64,000 nucleotides of DNA, from NCBI RefSeq assembly GCF_001499855.1, contig NZ_LQIK01000033.1:184448-248447 (forward strand). The letters run 5' to 3'. Each line of letters starts with the position of its first letter. The first letter of the stretch is position 1. The position numbers were made by a program, and so were the translations under genes. Below the pieces are notes generated by a model, which did no database searches, was not told the DNA's origin, and worked only from the letters and a program-made list of their open reading frames with translations. Positions 33,062 through 41,636 of this stretch are shown piece by piece. Source of the stretch: Mycobacterium sp. GA-0227b (GTDB taxonomy: Bacteria > Actinomycetota > Actinomycetes > Mycobacteriales > Mycobacteriaceae).

Positions 33062-33895
33062 TCATCTTTGGGAACCGACGTGACGTTGAACAGGTCGAAC
33101 ACCGTCGAGCGTCGGCCCCAGGAACCGCGCGGCCAGTGTGGTGAACGCCTCGGGATCACCGGTCGCCTCGAACATCCGCTGCGCGGGTGAACTTCCGTGG
33201 GGCCGCAGCAAATCCAGTTCGGTGAGCACCCTGAGCAAGTCCTTGGCGGTCTCCTCGGCGCTGGACACCAAGGTGACGTTCTCGCCCATCGCCAGCTGGA
33301 TCAGCCCCGACAGCATCGGATAGTGGGTGCAGCCGAGTACGAGCGTGTCGACCTCGGCGCGCTGCAGCGGTTCCAGGTAGCCCTCGGCCAGTCCCAGCAC
33401 CTGCCGTCCGCTGGTCACACCGCGCTCGACGAAGTCGACGAACCGGGGGCAGGCGACTCCGATCACCTCGGTGTCGCGCGCCGCGGCGAACGCGTCCTGA
33501 TAGGTGCCGGACGCGATCGTCGCCGCGGTGCCGATGACGCCGATCCGCCCGTTGCGGGTGGTCGCGACGGCGCGGCGCACCGCGGGCAGGATGACCTCGA
33601 CCACGGGCACCGGCGCGTAGCGTTCGCGGGCGTCGCGCAGGCACGCCGACGACGCCGTGTTGCATGCGATGACGAGCGCCTTGACTCCGCGCGAAACCAG
33701 GTCGTCGCCAATCGCCAGGGCGTGTGCGCGGATCTGCGGGATGGACAGCGGTCCGTACGGCCCGTTTTCGGTATCGCCCACGTAGACGATGTTCTCGTCG
33801 GGCAACTGGTCGATGATCGCGCGGGCCACAGTGAGCCCGCCGACGCCGGAATCGAAGATGCCGACGGGCGCCTCCGAGGACACTGCCGAGTTCAC
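33062..33895 (-). CDS. murI: Glutamate racemase
   Basis: Makes D-glutamate for peptidoglycan. 277 residues. The two catalytic cysteines stand in VIACNTASSACL and VLGCTHYPML; the N-terminal IFDSGVGGLTVARAI and the ENIVYVGDTENGPYG loop complete the signature. GTG at 33895 overlaps the rhomboid stop (GTGA), and this gives the usual protein length; the longer open frame upstream overlaps the rhomboid gene and is spurious. Same position as Rv1338. Confidence 0.96.
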   Translation of the reverse strand: MNSAVSSEAPVGIFDSGVGGLTVARAIIDQLPDENIVYVGDTENGPYGPLSIPQIRAHALAIGDDLVSRGVKALVIACNTASSACLRDARERYAPVPVVEVILPAVRRAVATTRNGRIGVIGTAATIASGTYQDAFAAARDTEVIGVACPRFVDFVERGVTSGRQVLGLAEGYLEPLQRAEVDTLVLGCTHYPMLSGLIQLAMGENVTLVSSAEETAKDLLRVLTELDLLRPHGSSPAQRMFEATGDPEAFTTLAARFLGPTLDGVRPVQRHVGSQR

Positions 33896-34578
33896 GTCGT
33901 CAGGTACGGGTTCGACGCCGCGCTCCTGCGTCGTTCGCGTGCCTTGCGTTCCGGTCCGGACAACAGATACGCCGCCACGACGCCCGCCACCGCCCCGCTC
34001 AGGTGACCCTGCCACGACACCCCCGGCGTACCGGGCAGCACACCGAGCAGGACGCTGCCGTAGACCAGCAGCACGATCACGCCGACAACGATCTCCCACG
34101 CCTTACGCGTGAAGAATCCGAACACGATCAGAAACGCCAGCCAACCGAAGATCAGGCCCGAAGCGCCGATGTGGTTGGCCTCGCACCGCACTCCGACGTA
34201 GGGACAGTGCGCGCCGACGTTGCCGATCAACCAGGTGCCGAGGCCTCCGAGGATCCACACGATGGCCGTGGCGAAGATGAACCGTGACATGCCCGCCAGC
34301 GTCATCAGGAAACCGAGCACCAGCGCCGGAACGGTGTTGGCGATCAGGTGATCCCAGTTCGAGTGCAGCAGCGGCGCGAACAGGATTCCCAGCAACCCGT
34401 CGCTCTCCAGCGGCCGAATCCCGTTGTCGTCCAGGCGGTGGTCGGACAGCGAGTCGAACAACTCGATGACCCACAGCAGCACGACGAAGCTGAGCACGGT
34501 CAGGCCACCGACCATCCACGCGGGCCGCTTCTTCGGCTGCGATGGCGTGGCCGGGTATCCCGGACCGCTCAAGCCCAT
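33892..34578 (-). CDS. Rhomboid-family intramembrane serine protease
   Basis: A 228-residue membrane protein with about six helices. The catalytic Ser lies in HIGASGLIFGW (GxSG) and the catalytic His in WQGHLSGAVAG, spaced as in rhomboids; LLHSNWDHLIANT is the conserved first-helix block. It would cleave membrane-spanning substrates. Homologue of Rv1337. Overlaps cysM by 10 bp and murI by 4 bp. The periplasmic loop carries two cysteines (AHCPYVGVRCEANH) that could form a disulfide. Confidence 0.9.
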   Translation of the reverse strand: MGLSGPGYPATPSQPKKRPAWMVGGLTVLSFVVLLWVIELFDSLSDHRLDDNGIRPLESDGLLGILFAPLLHSNWDHLIANTVPALVLGFLMTLAGMSRFIFATAIVWILGGLGTWLIGNVGAHCPYVGVRCEANHIGASGLIFGWLAFLIVFGFFTRKAWEIVVGVIVLLVYGSVLLGVLPGTPGVSWQGHLSGAVAGVVAAYLLSGPERKARERRRSAASNPYLTT

Positions 34579-35531
34579 AGCTGACCTTCCAACGCGTCTT
34601 CGGCGTCATCCAGGCTACCGGCGTAAGCACCGGTCGACAGATACTTCCACCCCGCGTCGGCGACGACGAACGCGATGTCGGCCTGCTCTTTCGCCTTGAC
34701 CGCCTTGGCCGCCATGCCCAGCGCGGCATGCAGTACCGCACCGGTGGAGATGCCTGCGAAGATCCCTTCCACCTGGACCAGATCGCGGGTGCGCCGAATC
34801 GCGTCGTATGAGCCGACCGAGTACCGCGTCGTCAGCACGTCCGGGTCGTACAACTCGGGGATGAACCCCTCGTCGATGTTGCGCAACGCGTAGACGCCCT
34901 CGCCGTACCGCGGTTCGGCGGCGACGATCTTCACATCCGGCTTGTGCTCGCGCAGATACCGACCGGTGCCCATCAAGGTGCCGGTGGTGCCGAGGCCCGC
35001 GACGAAGTGGGTGATCTCGGGCAGGTCGGCGAGCAACTCCGGTCCGGTGCCCTCGTAGTGCGACAGCGAGTTGGCCTCGTTGCCGTACTGGTAGAGCATC
35101 ACCCACGAAGGGTTCTGCTGCGCAAGCTCTTTCGCCTGCGCGACCGCGGTGTTCGAGCCACCTTCGGCAGGCGAATAGATGATCCGCGCGCCGTACAGTT
35201 CGAGTAGCTGGCGGCGTTCGATCGACGTGTTCTCCGGCATCACGCAGATCATCTGATAGCCCTTGAGCAACGCGGCCATCGCGAGCGAGATGCCGGTGTT
35301 GCCGCTCGTCGGCTCCAGGATCGTCGCGCCGGGCTGCAGCAGGCCCTGGCGTTCGGCCTCCTCGATCATCCGCAACGCCGGGCGGTCCTTGATGGAGCCG
35401 GTGGGATTGCGGTCCTCGAGCTTGGCCCACAACCGCACGTGCGGCTCGTCGTCCCAGCGCGGCGAGACTCGGCGCAGGCCCACCAACGGCGTGTTGCCCA
35501 GCGCTTCGAGCAGCGAGTCGTAACGCGTCAT
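34569..35531 (-). CDS. cysM: O-phosphoserine/CysO-thiocarboxylate-dependent cysteine synthase CysM
   Basis: PLP enzyme of 320 residues that joins O-phosphoserine with the sulfur of thiocarboxylated CysO. The PLP lysine is in NPTGSIKDRPAL, phosphate binding in LEPTSGNTGISLAMAALLKG and GLGTTGTLMGTGRYL, and the C-terminal lid is present. The tight mec-cysO-cysM order marks it as the CysM of this pathway rather than CysK. Its ATG overlaps the cysO stop (TGATG). Homologue of Rv1336. Confidence 0.95.
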   Translation of the reverse strand: MTRYDSLLEALGNTPLVGLRRVSPRWDDEPHVRLWAKLEDRNPTGSIKDRPALRMIEEAERQGLLQPGATILEPTSGNTGISLAMAALLKGYQMICVMPENTSIERRQLLELYGARIIYSPAEGGSNTAVAQAKELAQQNPSWVMLYQYGNEANSLSHYEGTGPELLADLPEITHFVAGLGTTGTLMGTGRYLREHKPDVKIVAAEPRYGEGVYALRNIDEGFIPELYDPDVLTTRYSVGSYDAIRRTRDLVQVEGIFAGISTGAVLHAALGMAAKAVKAKEQADIAFVVADAGWKYLSTGAYAGSLDDAEDALEGQLWA

Positions 35532-35815
35532 CAGACGCCCACTGACCCTCCTGCCACCGCGGGCAAGATGGTGACCGAGTCGCCATCGGCGATCGTGGTG
35601 TCCAGCCCGCCGGAGAACCGCACGTCCTCGTCGTTGACGTAGATGTTGACGAACCGGTTCAGCTTGCCGTTGTCCATGAGTCGTTCCGAGATGCCGGAGT
35701 AGTTGGCCTCCAGATCGCCGATCACCGCGGCCAACGTGTCACCGTTCGCGGTGACGCGCTTCTCGCCGCCGGTGTGGGGACGCAGGATGGTCGGGATCGA
35801 CACGTTCACAGTCAT
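35531..35815 (-). CDS. cysO: CysO sulfur-carrier protein (MoaD/ThiS-like)
   Basis: Beta-grasp sulfur carrier, 94 residues. Sequence is close to M. tuberculosis CysO (SIPTILRPHTGGEKRV, DLEANYSGISERLM, FVNIYVNDEDVRF, TILPAVAGG). The diglycine that must become the thiocarboxylate is at residues 89-90 but is followed by four more residues, SVGV, so it is not C-terminal. Unless the tail is removed it cannot be charged. ATG at 35815 overlaps the mec stop (ATGA). The neighbouring Mec is a JAMM protease that might process it. Confidence 0.95.
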   Translation of the reverse strand: MTVNVSIPTILRPHTGGEKRVTANGDTLAAVIGDLEANYSGISERLMDNGKLNRFVNIYVNDEDVRFSGGLDTTIADGDSVTILPAVAGGSVGV

Positions 35816-36237
35816 GATTGCTCCTCGTACTGCTCGACGATTTTGACGGGTTCCTCGGTGACGACGCCGTCGACGATGCGGTAGCTCCGCACCTCGTGTT
35901 CCTCGGGGTCGCGGGTCGACACCAGCACGTAGTGGGCATCCGGTTCGGACGCGTAGGCGATGTCGGTGCGGCTGGGATACGCCTCGGTGGCGGTGTGCGA
36001 GTGATAGATGATCACGGGGGCCTCGCCTGCGTCCTCTAAGGCCCGCCACACCTTCAGCTGTTCACCGGAGTCGAACCGGTAGAACGTCGGCGAACGCTCG
36101 GCATTGACCATCGCGATGAAGCGCTCCGGACGGTCCGAGCCCTCCGGCCCGGCGATCACGCCGCAGGCCTCGTCGGGATGGTCGGCCCGGGCGTGGGCGA
36201 CCATGGCGTCGACCAAATCGGCCCGAATCACCAGCAC
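35812..36237 (-). CDS. mec: Mec, JAMM/Mov34 metalloprotease releasing cysteine from CysO
   Basis: Zinc protease of 141 residues that hydrolyses the CysO-cysteine adduct. The JAMM motif is complete: HSHTATEAYPSRTD (H-x-H-x7-S-x2-D) with the upstream Glu in PDEACGVIAG. GTG at 36237 is selected (GAAAGGGG upstream); the long frame further upstream runs through the inverted repeat and the S58 gene and is not coding. First gene of mec-cysO-cysM-rhomboid-murI. Homologue of Rv1334. Confidence 0.94.
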   Translation of the reverse strand: MLVIRADLVDAMVAHARADHPDEACGVIAGPEGSDRPERFIAMVNAERSPTFYRFDSGEQLKVWRALEDAGEAPVIIYHSHTATEAYPSRTDIAYASEPDAHYVLVSTRDPEEHEVRSYRIVDGVVTEEPVKIVEQYEEQS

Positions 36238-36254
36238 AACTACCCCTTTCTGCC

Positions 36255-36311
36255 CGAAACTGTATTCCAGCAGCGAAATATCGAGTAAACGCCTGCTGGA
36301 ATGCTGTTTCG
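36255..36311. terminator. 19-bp-arm inverted repeat between S58 peptidase and mec
   Basis: Arms at 36255-36273 (CGAAACTGTATTCCAGCAG) and 36293-36311 pair with two mismatches around a 19-base AT-rich loop. It occupies most of the 77-bp gap between two leftward genes, so it should terminate the clpS/DUF2017/peptidase unit before the mec operon begins. Its CCCGAAACTG start is shared with the repeat at 51934. Confidence 0.6.
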
Positions 36312-36314
36312 CGA

Positions 36315-37334
36315 TTACTCGAATGCTCCCGGCAACAGGTCCCGGTACGTGGGTATTCCGGCCACCGATTCCGCGGCCAGCACCCCGACCATCACCGCGC
36401 GGGCCAGACAATCCGCGGCGGCGGCCCCGACCTGGGTGATCAGCGGGACCTCCGGCGACATCGACGCCGGCGTCGTCGGGTCGGGTGGGACCTCCACGGC
36501 ACCCGTGGCCAGCGCGAACACCGTGTCGCCGTCCAGTGGGGTGTGGCACGGCCGGATGGTGCGCGCCAGCCCGTCATGCGCGGCGACGGCGACCCGTCGA
36601 CAGCCTGCGGGGCTCAGCACGGCGTCGGTGGCGACGACGGCGATGGTGGTGTTGAGCGGGCTGTACTCGACATGCCGGTCGGCGTAGGCGGCGATCTGGT
36701 CGGCGGGCGGCGGCACCAACCCGAACTCCTCGATTTGGTAGGCCAGCCACGGCAGGCCCGTCGCCGGATCGACCGCGTCGCCCGCGGCGTTGACCACCAC
36801 CAACGCCCCGACCGTCGCGCCGCAGTCGAGCGTCATCGAGGCCGTGCCCACGCCGCCCTTGAGCACACCCACCCGCGCGCCCGTGCCCGCACCCACCGTG
36901 CCGATCGCCAACTCGGCTCCGGCGCTCTCGGCGGCGGCGTAACCGAACTCCGCAGTCGGCCGGCACTGCCAGCCTCCGACCGGCAGGTCGTAGACCACCG
37001 CGGCGGGCACGATCGGCACGACGCCGCCCTCCAGCGCGACGCCGCGGCCCTGCTCCTCGAGCCAGTGCATCACCCCGTCCGCGGCGGCCAGGCCGTACGC
37101 GCTGCCGCCGGACAACACCACGGCGTCGACGTGCTGCACGGAGTTGATCGGGTCGAGCAGGTCGGTCTCGCGGGTGCCCGGCGCCCCGCCCCTGCCGTCG
37201 ACGGCGCCGACGGTCCCCGGCGGGGTCAGCACGACGGTGGTGCCACTGGCCCAACCTGAACCCAACGTCACATCCGGGTCGAGTCGATGATGCTGGCCCA
37301 CCCGGATACCGGCGACGTCGGTGATCGAGCTCAT
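36315..37334 (-). CDS. P1/S58-family peptidase (DmpA-like, Rv1333 homologue)
   Basis: Ntn-hydrolase-type aminopeptidase of 339 residues, related to DmpA and 6-aminohexanoate oligomer hydrolase. The self-cleavage site is probably before Thr in SPLNTTIAVVATDA, generating a new N-terminal nucleophile. GGSAYGLAAADGVMHWLEEQGRG and the GAGTGARVGVLKGGVG block are family features. The ATG at 37334 overlaps the DUF2017 stop (ATGA). Physiological substrate unknown. Confidence 0.88.
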   Translation of the reverse strand: MSSITDVAGIRVGQHHRLDPDVTLGSGWASGTTVVLTPPGTVGAVDGRGGAPGTRETDLLDPINSVQHVDAVVLSGGSAYGLAAADGVMHWLEEQGRGVALEGGVVPIVPAAVVYDLPVGGWQCRPTAEFGYAAAESAGAELAIGTVGAGTGARVGVLKGGVGTASMTLDCGATVGALVVVNAAGDAVDPATGLPWLAYQIEEFGLVPPPADQIAAYADRHVEYSPLNTTIAVVATDAVLSPAGCRRVAVAAHDGLARTIRPCHTPLDGDTVFALATGAVEVPPDPTTPASMSPEVPLITQVGAAAADCLARAVMVGVLAAESVAGIPTYRDLLPGAFE

Positions 37335-37915
37335 CGGGACTTGCCCATCAGCGCGAGCACCAGGTACTCCTGCAGCACGGTGAGCCACTGGTAGACGTCG
37401 AGGTGTCCGGCCATCGGATGGTCGTGCGGCAGGTCGTCGGGACCGTCCGGCGAGATGCCCAGCATGGTGCCCAGCGCCAGCCGCATGTCGTTGACCGTGG
37501 CGGCCCAGGCGTGCGCGTCGTCCTCGGACAACTCGAACTTGCCGCCCTCGCGCGGCATGGTGTCCAGAACTGTCTGCGCGGCTTGGCGTTTCGCGTCGAT
37601 GATGGCCGGCTCGTGCAGGCTGCGCAGCGCGCTGTTGAGGCTCTCGGCCGCGCTGGAGCCGGCCGGGTGCTCGCTCTGCGGTCGGTAGAAGTCCGGCAGC
37701 AGCCGCTTCATCGTGTCGTCGTCGGGCGGTGTCGAGTTGCCGGTGCGCATACCGGTGATCGCCTCGAGTTCGTCTGCGGGCGCGGAGGATTCGCGTTCAT
37801 CGAGCATGCCCATCAGCGAGGTGGCGAGGCTCCGCAACAGTGCGGCCTCATGCGGCGCCACGGCCGACCGGAAGCGCGCGCCGCCGGCGGTCTCCACCCG
37901 CTTCCACTTACGCAC
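37331..37915 (-). CDS. DUF2017 protein (Rv1332 homologue)
   Basis: A 194-residue acidic helical protein found next to clpS in actinobacteria. It begins VRKWKRVETAGGARFRSAV and includes EAALLRSLATSLMGML and a C-terminal DVYQWLTVLQEYLVLAL helix. Annotated elsewhere as a regulator, but no DNA-binding motif is apparent. GTG start at 37915, 7 bp after the clpS stop, so the two are cotranscribed. The constant pairing with ClpS suggests a link to Clp-dependent proteolysis (inference). Confidence 0.85.
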   Translation of the reverse strand: MRKWKRVETAGGARFRSAVAPHEAALLRSLATSLMGMLDERESSAPADELEAITGMRTGNSTPPDDDTMKRLLPDFYRPQSEHPAGSSAAESLNSALRSLHEPAIIDAKRQAAQTVLDTMPREGGKFELSEDDAHAWAATVNDMRLALGTMLGISPDGPDDLPHDHPMAGHLDVYQWLTVLQEYLVLALMGKSR

Positions 37916-37922
37916 GTGTCTG

Positions 37923-38237
37923 TCAGCGGTCCTGCTGCATGGTCGCCCACAACCCGGCTGCGTGCAGCTTGGACACGTCGACCTCCATCGACTCGCGACT
38001 GCCCGCCGAAACCACGGCCTTGCCCTCGTTGTGCACCTGCAGCATCAGCTTGGTCGCGTGCGGCTCGGGGTAGCCGAACAGCTTCTGGAAGACATAAGTC
38101 ACGTACGTCATCAGGTTCACCGGGTCGTCCCACACGATGGTCACCCACGGGGTGTCGGTGGCCGCGTCTTCCTCCGCGACGGACTTGACGTCCCGCTCCT
38201 TGCGAGTTTTCGGTCGAGCCTTCGCCGGCGTAACCAT
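37923..38237 (-). CDS. clpS: ClpS, ATP-dependent Clp protease adaptor
   Basis: N-end-rule adaptor delivering substrates to ClpC/ClpAP. 104 residues. The core WVTIVWDDPVNLMTYVTYVF contains the substrate-pocket Asp-Asp-x-Val-Asn, followed by KLMLQVHNEGKAVV with the conserved His. The basic N-terminal tail (AKARPKTRKERD) is unstructured, as usual. ATG at 38237; divergent from pncB across 54 bp, so the two share a control region. Confidence 0.94.
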   Translation of the reverse strand: MVTPAKARPKTRKERDVKSVAEEDAATDTPWVTIVWDDPVNLMTYVTYVFQKLFGYPEPHATKLMLQVHNEGKAVVSAGSRESMEVDVSKLHAAGLWATMQQDR

Positions 38238-38291
38238 GTGGTTCAGGATAGCCAACGCAGAACCGTCGCTTCGAGCTACTACGGTGGCGGT

Positions 38292-39596
38292 GTGACCGCC
38301 GCATCCCCGGCCCTGCTCACCGACAAATACGAGCTGACGATGCTCGCGGCCGCGCTGCGTGACGGCACCGCACACCGGCGAACCAGCTTCGAACTCTTCG
38401 CGCGCCGCCTCCCCGAAGGGCGCCGCTACGGCGTGGTCGCCGGCACCGCGCGATTCGTGGATGCTTTGGCGCACTTCAGATTCGACGATGCGACGCTGTC
38501 TGCCCTCGACTTCCTCGACTCGCAGACGCTTGCCTATCTCGCCGACTATCGATTCCGCGGCGATGTCGACGGATACGCCGAAGGTGAGCTGTACTTCCCC
38601 GGTTCGCCTGTGCTCTCGGTGCACGGCACCTTCGGCGAATGTGTCGTACTGGAGACGCTGGCGTTGTCGATCTTCAACCACGACACCGCGATCGCGTCGG
38701 CCGCCGCCCGGATGGTCAGTGCCGCCCAGGGCCGACCGCTGATCGAGATGGGTTCGCGGCGCACACACGAACGGGCCGCCGTCGCCGCCGCCCGCGCCGC
38801 GTACCTGGCCGGCTTTGCCGGGTCGTCGAACCTGCAGGCGCAACTCGATTATGGGGTCCCGGCGCTGGGCACCAGTGCGCACGCCTTCACGCTGCTGCAC
38901 ACCACCCACGACGGTCCCGACGAGCGGGCGGCGTTCCGGGCGCAGGTCGACGCGCTGGGCGTAGGCACCACGCTGCTCGTCGACACCTACGACATCACCG
39001 CGGGGGTGGCGACGGCCGTCGAGGTCGCCGGTCCCGGGCTCGGGGCGGTGCGCATCGACTCCGGCGACCTCGGGGTGCTCGCACGCCAGGTCCGCGCTCA
39101 ACTCGACAGCCTCGGCGCCACCGGAACCCAGATCGTGGTGTCCGGCGACCTCGACGAGTTCTCGATCGCCTCGTTGCGCGCCGAACCGGTCGACACCTAC
39201 GGCGTGGGCACTTCTCTCGTCACCGGTTCCGGCGCCCCGACCGCCGGCATGGTCTACAAGCTGGCCGAGGTGGATGGCATCCCGGTGGAAAAGCGCAGCA
39301 GCCACAAGCAGTCTCACGGAGGTCGCAAGCAGGCGCTGCGGCTTGCCAAGCCGACCGGCACGATCGTCGAGGAAGTCGTGTACCCCGACGGCCGCGCGCC
39401 CTCGGACCACGACCGCCTCACCGCGCGAGCGTTGACGGTTCCGCTGATCCAGCGCGGTGAACCGGTCGACGAGCTGCCCTTCGACGCGGCCCGTCAGCGG
39501 GTCGCCGACGGTTTGACGAGCCTGCCGTGGGACGGGCTGAAGCTCTCCCGCGGCGAGCCGGCGATCCCGACCCGGTTGATCCCTCCCGGGGCGTAA
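38292..39596 (+). CDS. pncB: Nicotinate phosphoribosyltransferase
   Basis: First enzyme of NAD salvage from nicotinate, 434 residues. Seen: LLTDKYELTMLAAALRDG at the start, FELFARRLPEGRRYGV, SIFNHDTAIASAAARM, EMGSRRTHERAA, VRIDSGDLGVLARQVR (PRPP-binding region) and VSGDLDEFSI. Homologue of PncB1 (Rv1330c). GTG at 38292 gives the standard N-terminus. Ends 9 bp before the dinG ribosome-binding site and start, in the same reading frame. Confidence 0.95.
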   Translation: MTAASPALLTDKYELTMLAAALRDGTAHRRTSFELFARRLPEGRRYGVVAGTARFVDALAHFRFDDATLSALDFLDSQTLAYLADYRFRGDVDGYAEGELYFPGSPVLSVHGTFGECVVLETLALSIFNHDTAIASAAARMVSAAQGRPLIEMGSRRTHERAAVAAARAAYLAGFAGSSNLQAQLDYGVPALGTSAHAFTLLHTTHDGPDERAAFRAQVDALGVGTTLLVDTYDITAGVATAVEVAGPGLGAVRIDSGDLGVLARQVRAQLDSLGATGTQIVVSGDLDEFSIASLRAEPVDTYGVGTSLVTGSGAPTAGMVYKLAEVDGIPVEKRSSHKQSHGGRKQALRLAKPTGTIVEEVVYPDGRAPSDHDRLTARALTVPLIQRGEPVDELPFDAARQRVADGLTSLPWDGLKLSRGEPAIPTRLIPPGA

Positions 39597-39605
39597 GGAG
39601 CAGCC

Positions 39606-41567
39606 ACGTCGGACATCACCGAACTCCTGGCCACGGCGGTCACCGCGCTGGGCGGTCGCGAGCGCGCCGGCCAGATCGAGATGACCCGGGCCGTTGCGCG
39701 CGCGTTCGACACCGGTGAGCATCTCGCGGTGCAGGCCGGAACGGGCACCGGTAAGTCGCTGGCCTACCTGGTTCCTGCGATCTCGCGCGCCGTCGAGACC
39801 GACGAACCCGTCGTGGTGTCCACGGCCACCATCGCGCTGCAACGCCAACTCGTCGACCGTGACCTGCCCCGACTGGCCGAGTCGCTGAGCGGCGTGCTGC
39901 CCCGCACGCCCGAGTTCGCGCTGTTGAAAGGCCGCGGAAACTACCTGTGCCTGAACAAGATTCACAACGGGGCTGCGGAATCGGAGGAGCGCCCACAGGA
40001 GGAGTTGTTCGAACCGGTCGCGGCCAGCGCGCTGGGTCGCGACGTGCAGCGGCTCATCGCCTGGTCGTCGGACACCGACACCGGTGATCGCGATGAGTTG
40101 ACCCCCGGAGTGCCGGACCGGTCCTGGTCGCAGGTCAGCGTGTCGGCGCGCGAGTGCATCGGCGTGGCACGGTGCCCGTTCGGAACCGACTGCTTCGCGG
40201 AGAAGGCGCGGGAGAAAGCCGGCCGAGCGGATGTCGTCGTCACCAACCACGCACTGCTGGCGATCGACGCGATCTCCGATGCCGCGGTGCTGCCCGAACA
40301 CCACCTGCTGGTCGTCGACGAGGCGCACGAGTTGGTCGACCGGGTGACCTCGGTGGCCACCGGCGAGTTGTCGGCCACGTCGCTCGGCGCCGCCCACCGC
40401 CGCGCCGCGCGCCTGGTCGACGAGGAACTGGCACACCGGCTGGAGGCCGCGACCGCGACGCTGTCGTCGGCGATCCACGACACCGAACCGGGCCGCATCG
40501 ATGTGCTCGACGACGAACTGGCGACCTATCTGACCGCGGTGCGCGACGCCGCGCATCGGGTCCGGTCGGCGATCGACACCGCGCCGAGTGACCCCAAGGC
40601 GGCGTCCGCGCGCGCCGAGGCCGTCACCGCGTTGACGGATATCGGCGACACCGCCTCGCGCATCCTCGATTCGTTCGGGCCCGCCATCGCAGACCGCACG
40701 GACGTGGTGTGGATCGAACGCGAAGAGACGCGCGGAACGGTGCGCACGATCCTGCGGGTGGCGCCCCTGGCGGTGTCAGGGTTGTTGCGCACCAGGCTCT
40801 TTGAGCATTCGACGACGGTGCTGACGTCGGCGACGCTGAGCATCGGCGGCACATTCGACGCGATGGCGGCCGCATGGGGACTGACGGCCGAAGACACTAG
40901 ATGGCAGGGTATCGACGTCGGGTCCCCGTTCGAGCATGCGAAGTCGGGCATCCTCTACGTCGCTGCGCATCTGCCCCCGCCCGGGCGCGACGGCACCGGG
41001 TCGGCTGAACAACTCGACGAGATCGCGGCGCTGATCACCGCCGCGGGCGGCCGCACGCTGGGCTTGTTCTCCTCGATGCGGGCGGCCAAAGCCGCGGCCG
41101 AGATCATGCGCGAACGCCTGGACACCCCGGTGCTGTGCCAGGGCGAGGACACCACGTCGGCACTGGTCAAACGGTTCGCCGACGATCCCGAGAGTTCGTT
41201 GTTCGGCACGCTTTCGCTGTGGCAGGGCGTCGACGTGCCCGGCCCATCCCTGTCGCTGGTGCTGATCGACCGGATTCCGTTCCCGCGCCCCGACGACCCA
41301 CTGCTCACCGCCCGGCAGCGGGCGGTGGCCGCACGCGGCGGCAACGGCTTCATGGCCGTGGCCGCCAGCCACGCGGCGTTGCTGCTGGCGCAGGGCGCGG
41401 GCAGATTGCTGCGCACCGTCGACGACCGCGGCGTTGTCGCCGTGCTGGACTCCCGGATGGCCACCGCCCGCTACGGCGGCTACCTGCGGGCGTCGCTGCC
41501 GCCGTTCTGGGCCACCACCGACTCCACCCGCGTGCGCGAGGCGCTCGAACGTCTCCGCACCGTTTGA
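39606..41567 (+). CDS. dinG: DinG-family ATP-dependent helicase, apparently with an ACG start
   Basis: XPD/DinG-like superfamily 2 helicase, about 653 residues. Walker A AGTGTGKSLAYLVPAI, DEAH-type box VVDEAHELVD, TSATLSIGG and the C-terminal SLWQGVDVPG and AQGAGRLLRTVDDRG blocks are present. Four cysteines of the possible iron-sulfur domain are around YLCLNK, ECIGVARCPFGTDCF. The first ATG (39681) would cut off the Q-motif Gln (RAGQIEM). Homology with Rv1329c continues upstream to an ACG at 39606, which has AAGGAG five bases before it; no ATG, GTG or TTG lies between it and the pncB stop in this frame. Confidence 0.85.
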   Translation, partial: TSDITELLATAVTALGGRERAGQIEMTRAVARAFDTGEHLAVQAGTGTGKSLAYLVPAISRAVETDEPVVVSTATIALQRQLVDRDLPRLAESLSGVLPRTPEFALLKGRGNYLCLNKIHNGAAESEERPQEELFEPVAASALGRDVQRLIAWSSDTDTGDRDELTPGVPDRSWSQVSVSARECIGVARCPFGTDCFAEKAREKAGRADVVVTNHALLAIDAISDAAVLPEHHLLVVDEAHELVDRVTSVATGELSATSLGAAHRRAARLVDEELAHRLEAATATLSSAIHDTEPGRIDVLDDELATYLTAVRDAAHRVRSAIDTAPSDPKAASARAEAVTALTDIGDTASRILDSFGPAIADRTDVVWIEREETRGTVRTILRVAPLAVSGLLRTRLFEHSTTVLTSATLSIGGTFDAMAAAWGLTAEDTRWQGIDVGSPFEHAKSGILYVAAHLPPPGRDGTGSAEQLDEIAALITAAGGRTLGLFSSMRAAKAAAEIMRERLDTPVLCQGEDTTSALVKRFADDPESSLFGTLSLWQGVDVPGPSLSLVLIDRIPFPRPDDPLLTARQRAVAARGGNGFMAVAASHAALLLAQGAGRLLRTVDDRGVVAVLDSRMATARYGGYLRASLPPFWATTDSTRVREALERLRTV

Positions 41568-41636
41568 TTGTTTTCTATCCTGGCAACGGTTCAGTGCGCG
41601 CCGCGTGGCCGCCAGTCGATCCGAAAGGCGGCGTCC

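Noticed and set aside
35812..36549. N-terminal extension of Mec through the intergenic hairpin into the S58 peptidase gene
   Set aside because: The Mec fold begins at VIRADLVDAM, and the extension translates the inverted repeat; a GTG with a good ribosome-binding site exists at 36237.
39594..39606. Fusion of pncB and dinG, which share a reading frame
   Set aside because: A TAA stop at 39594 separates them, followed by a proper AAGGAG ribosome-binding site, and the two are separate proteins in M. tuberculosis.
37923..40556. An 877-codon open frame on the minus strand through pncB and dinG
   Set aside because: Only its last 104 codons encode a real protein (ClpS). The rest is antisense to two well-supported genes and has the Arg/Gly/Val-rich composition typical of shadow frames in high-GC DNA.
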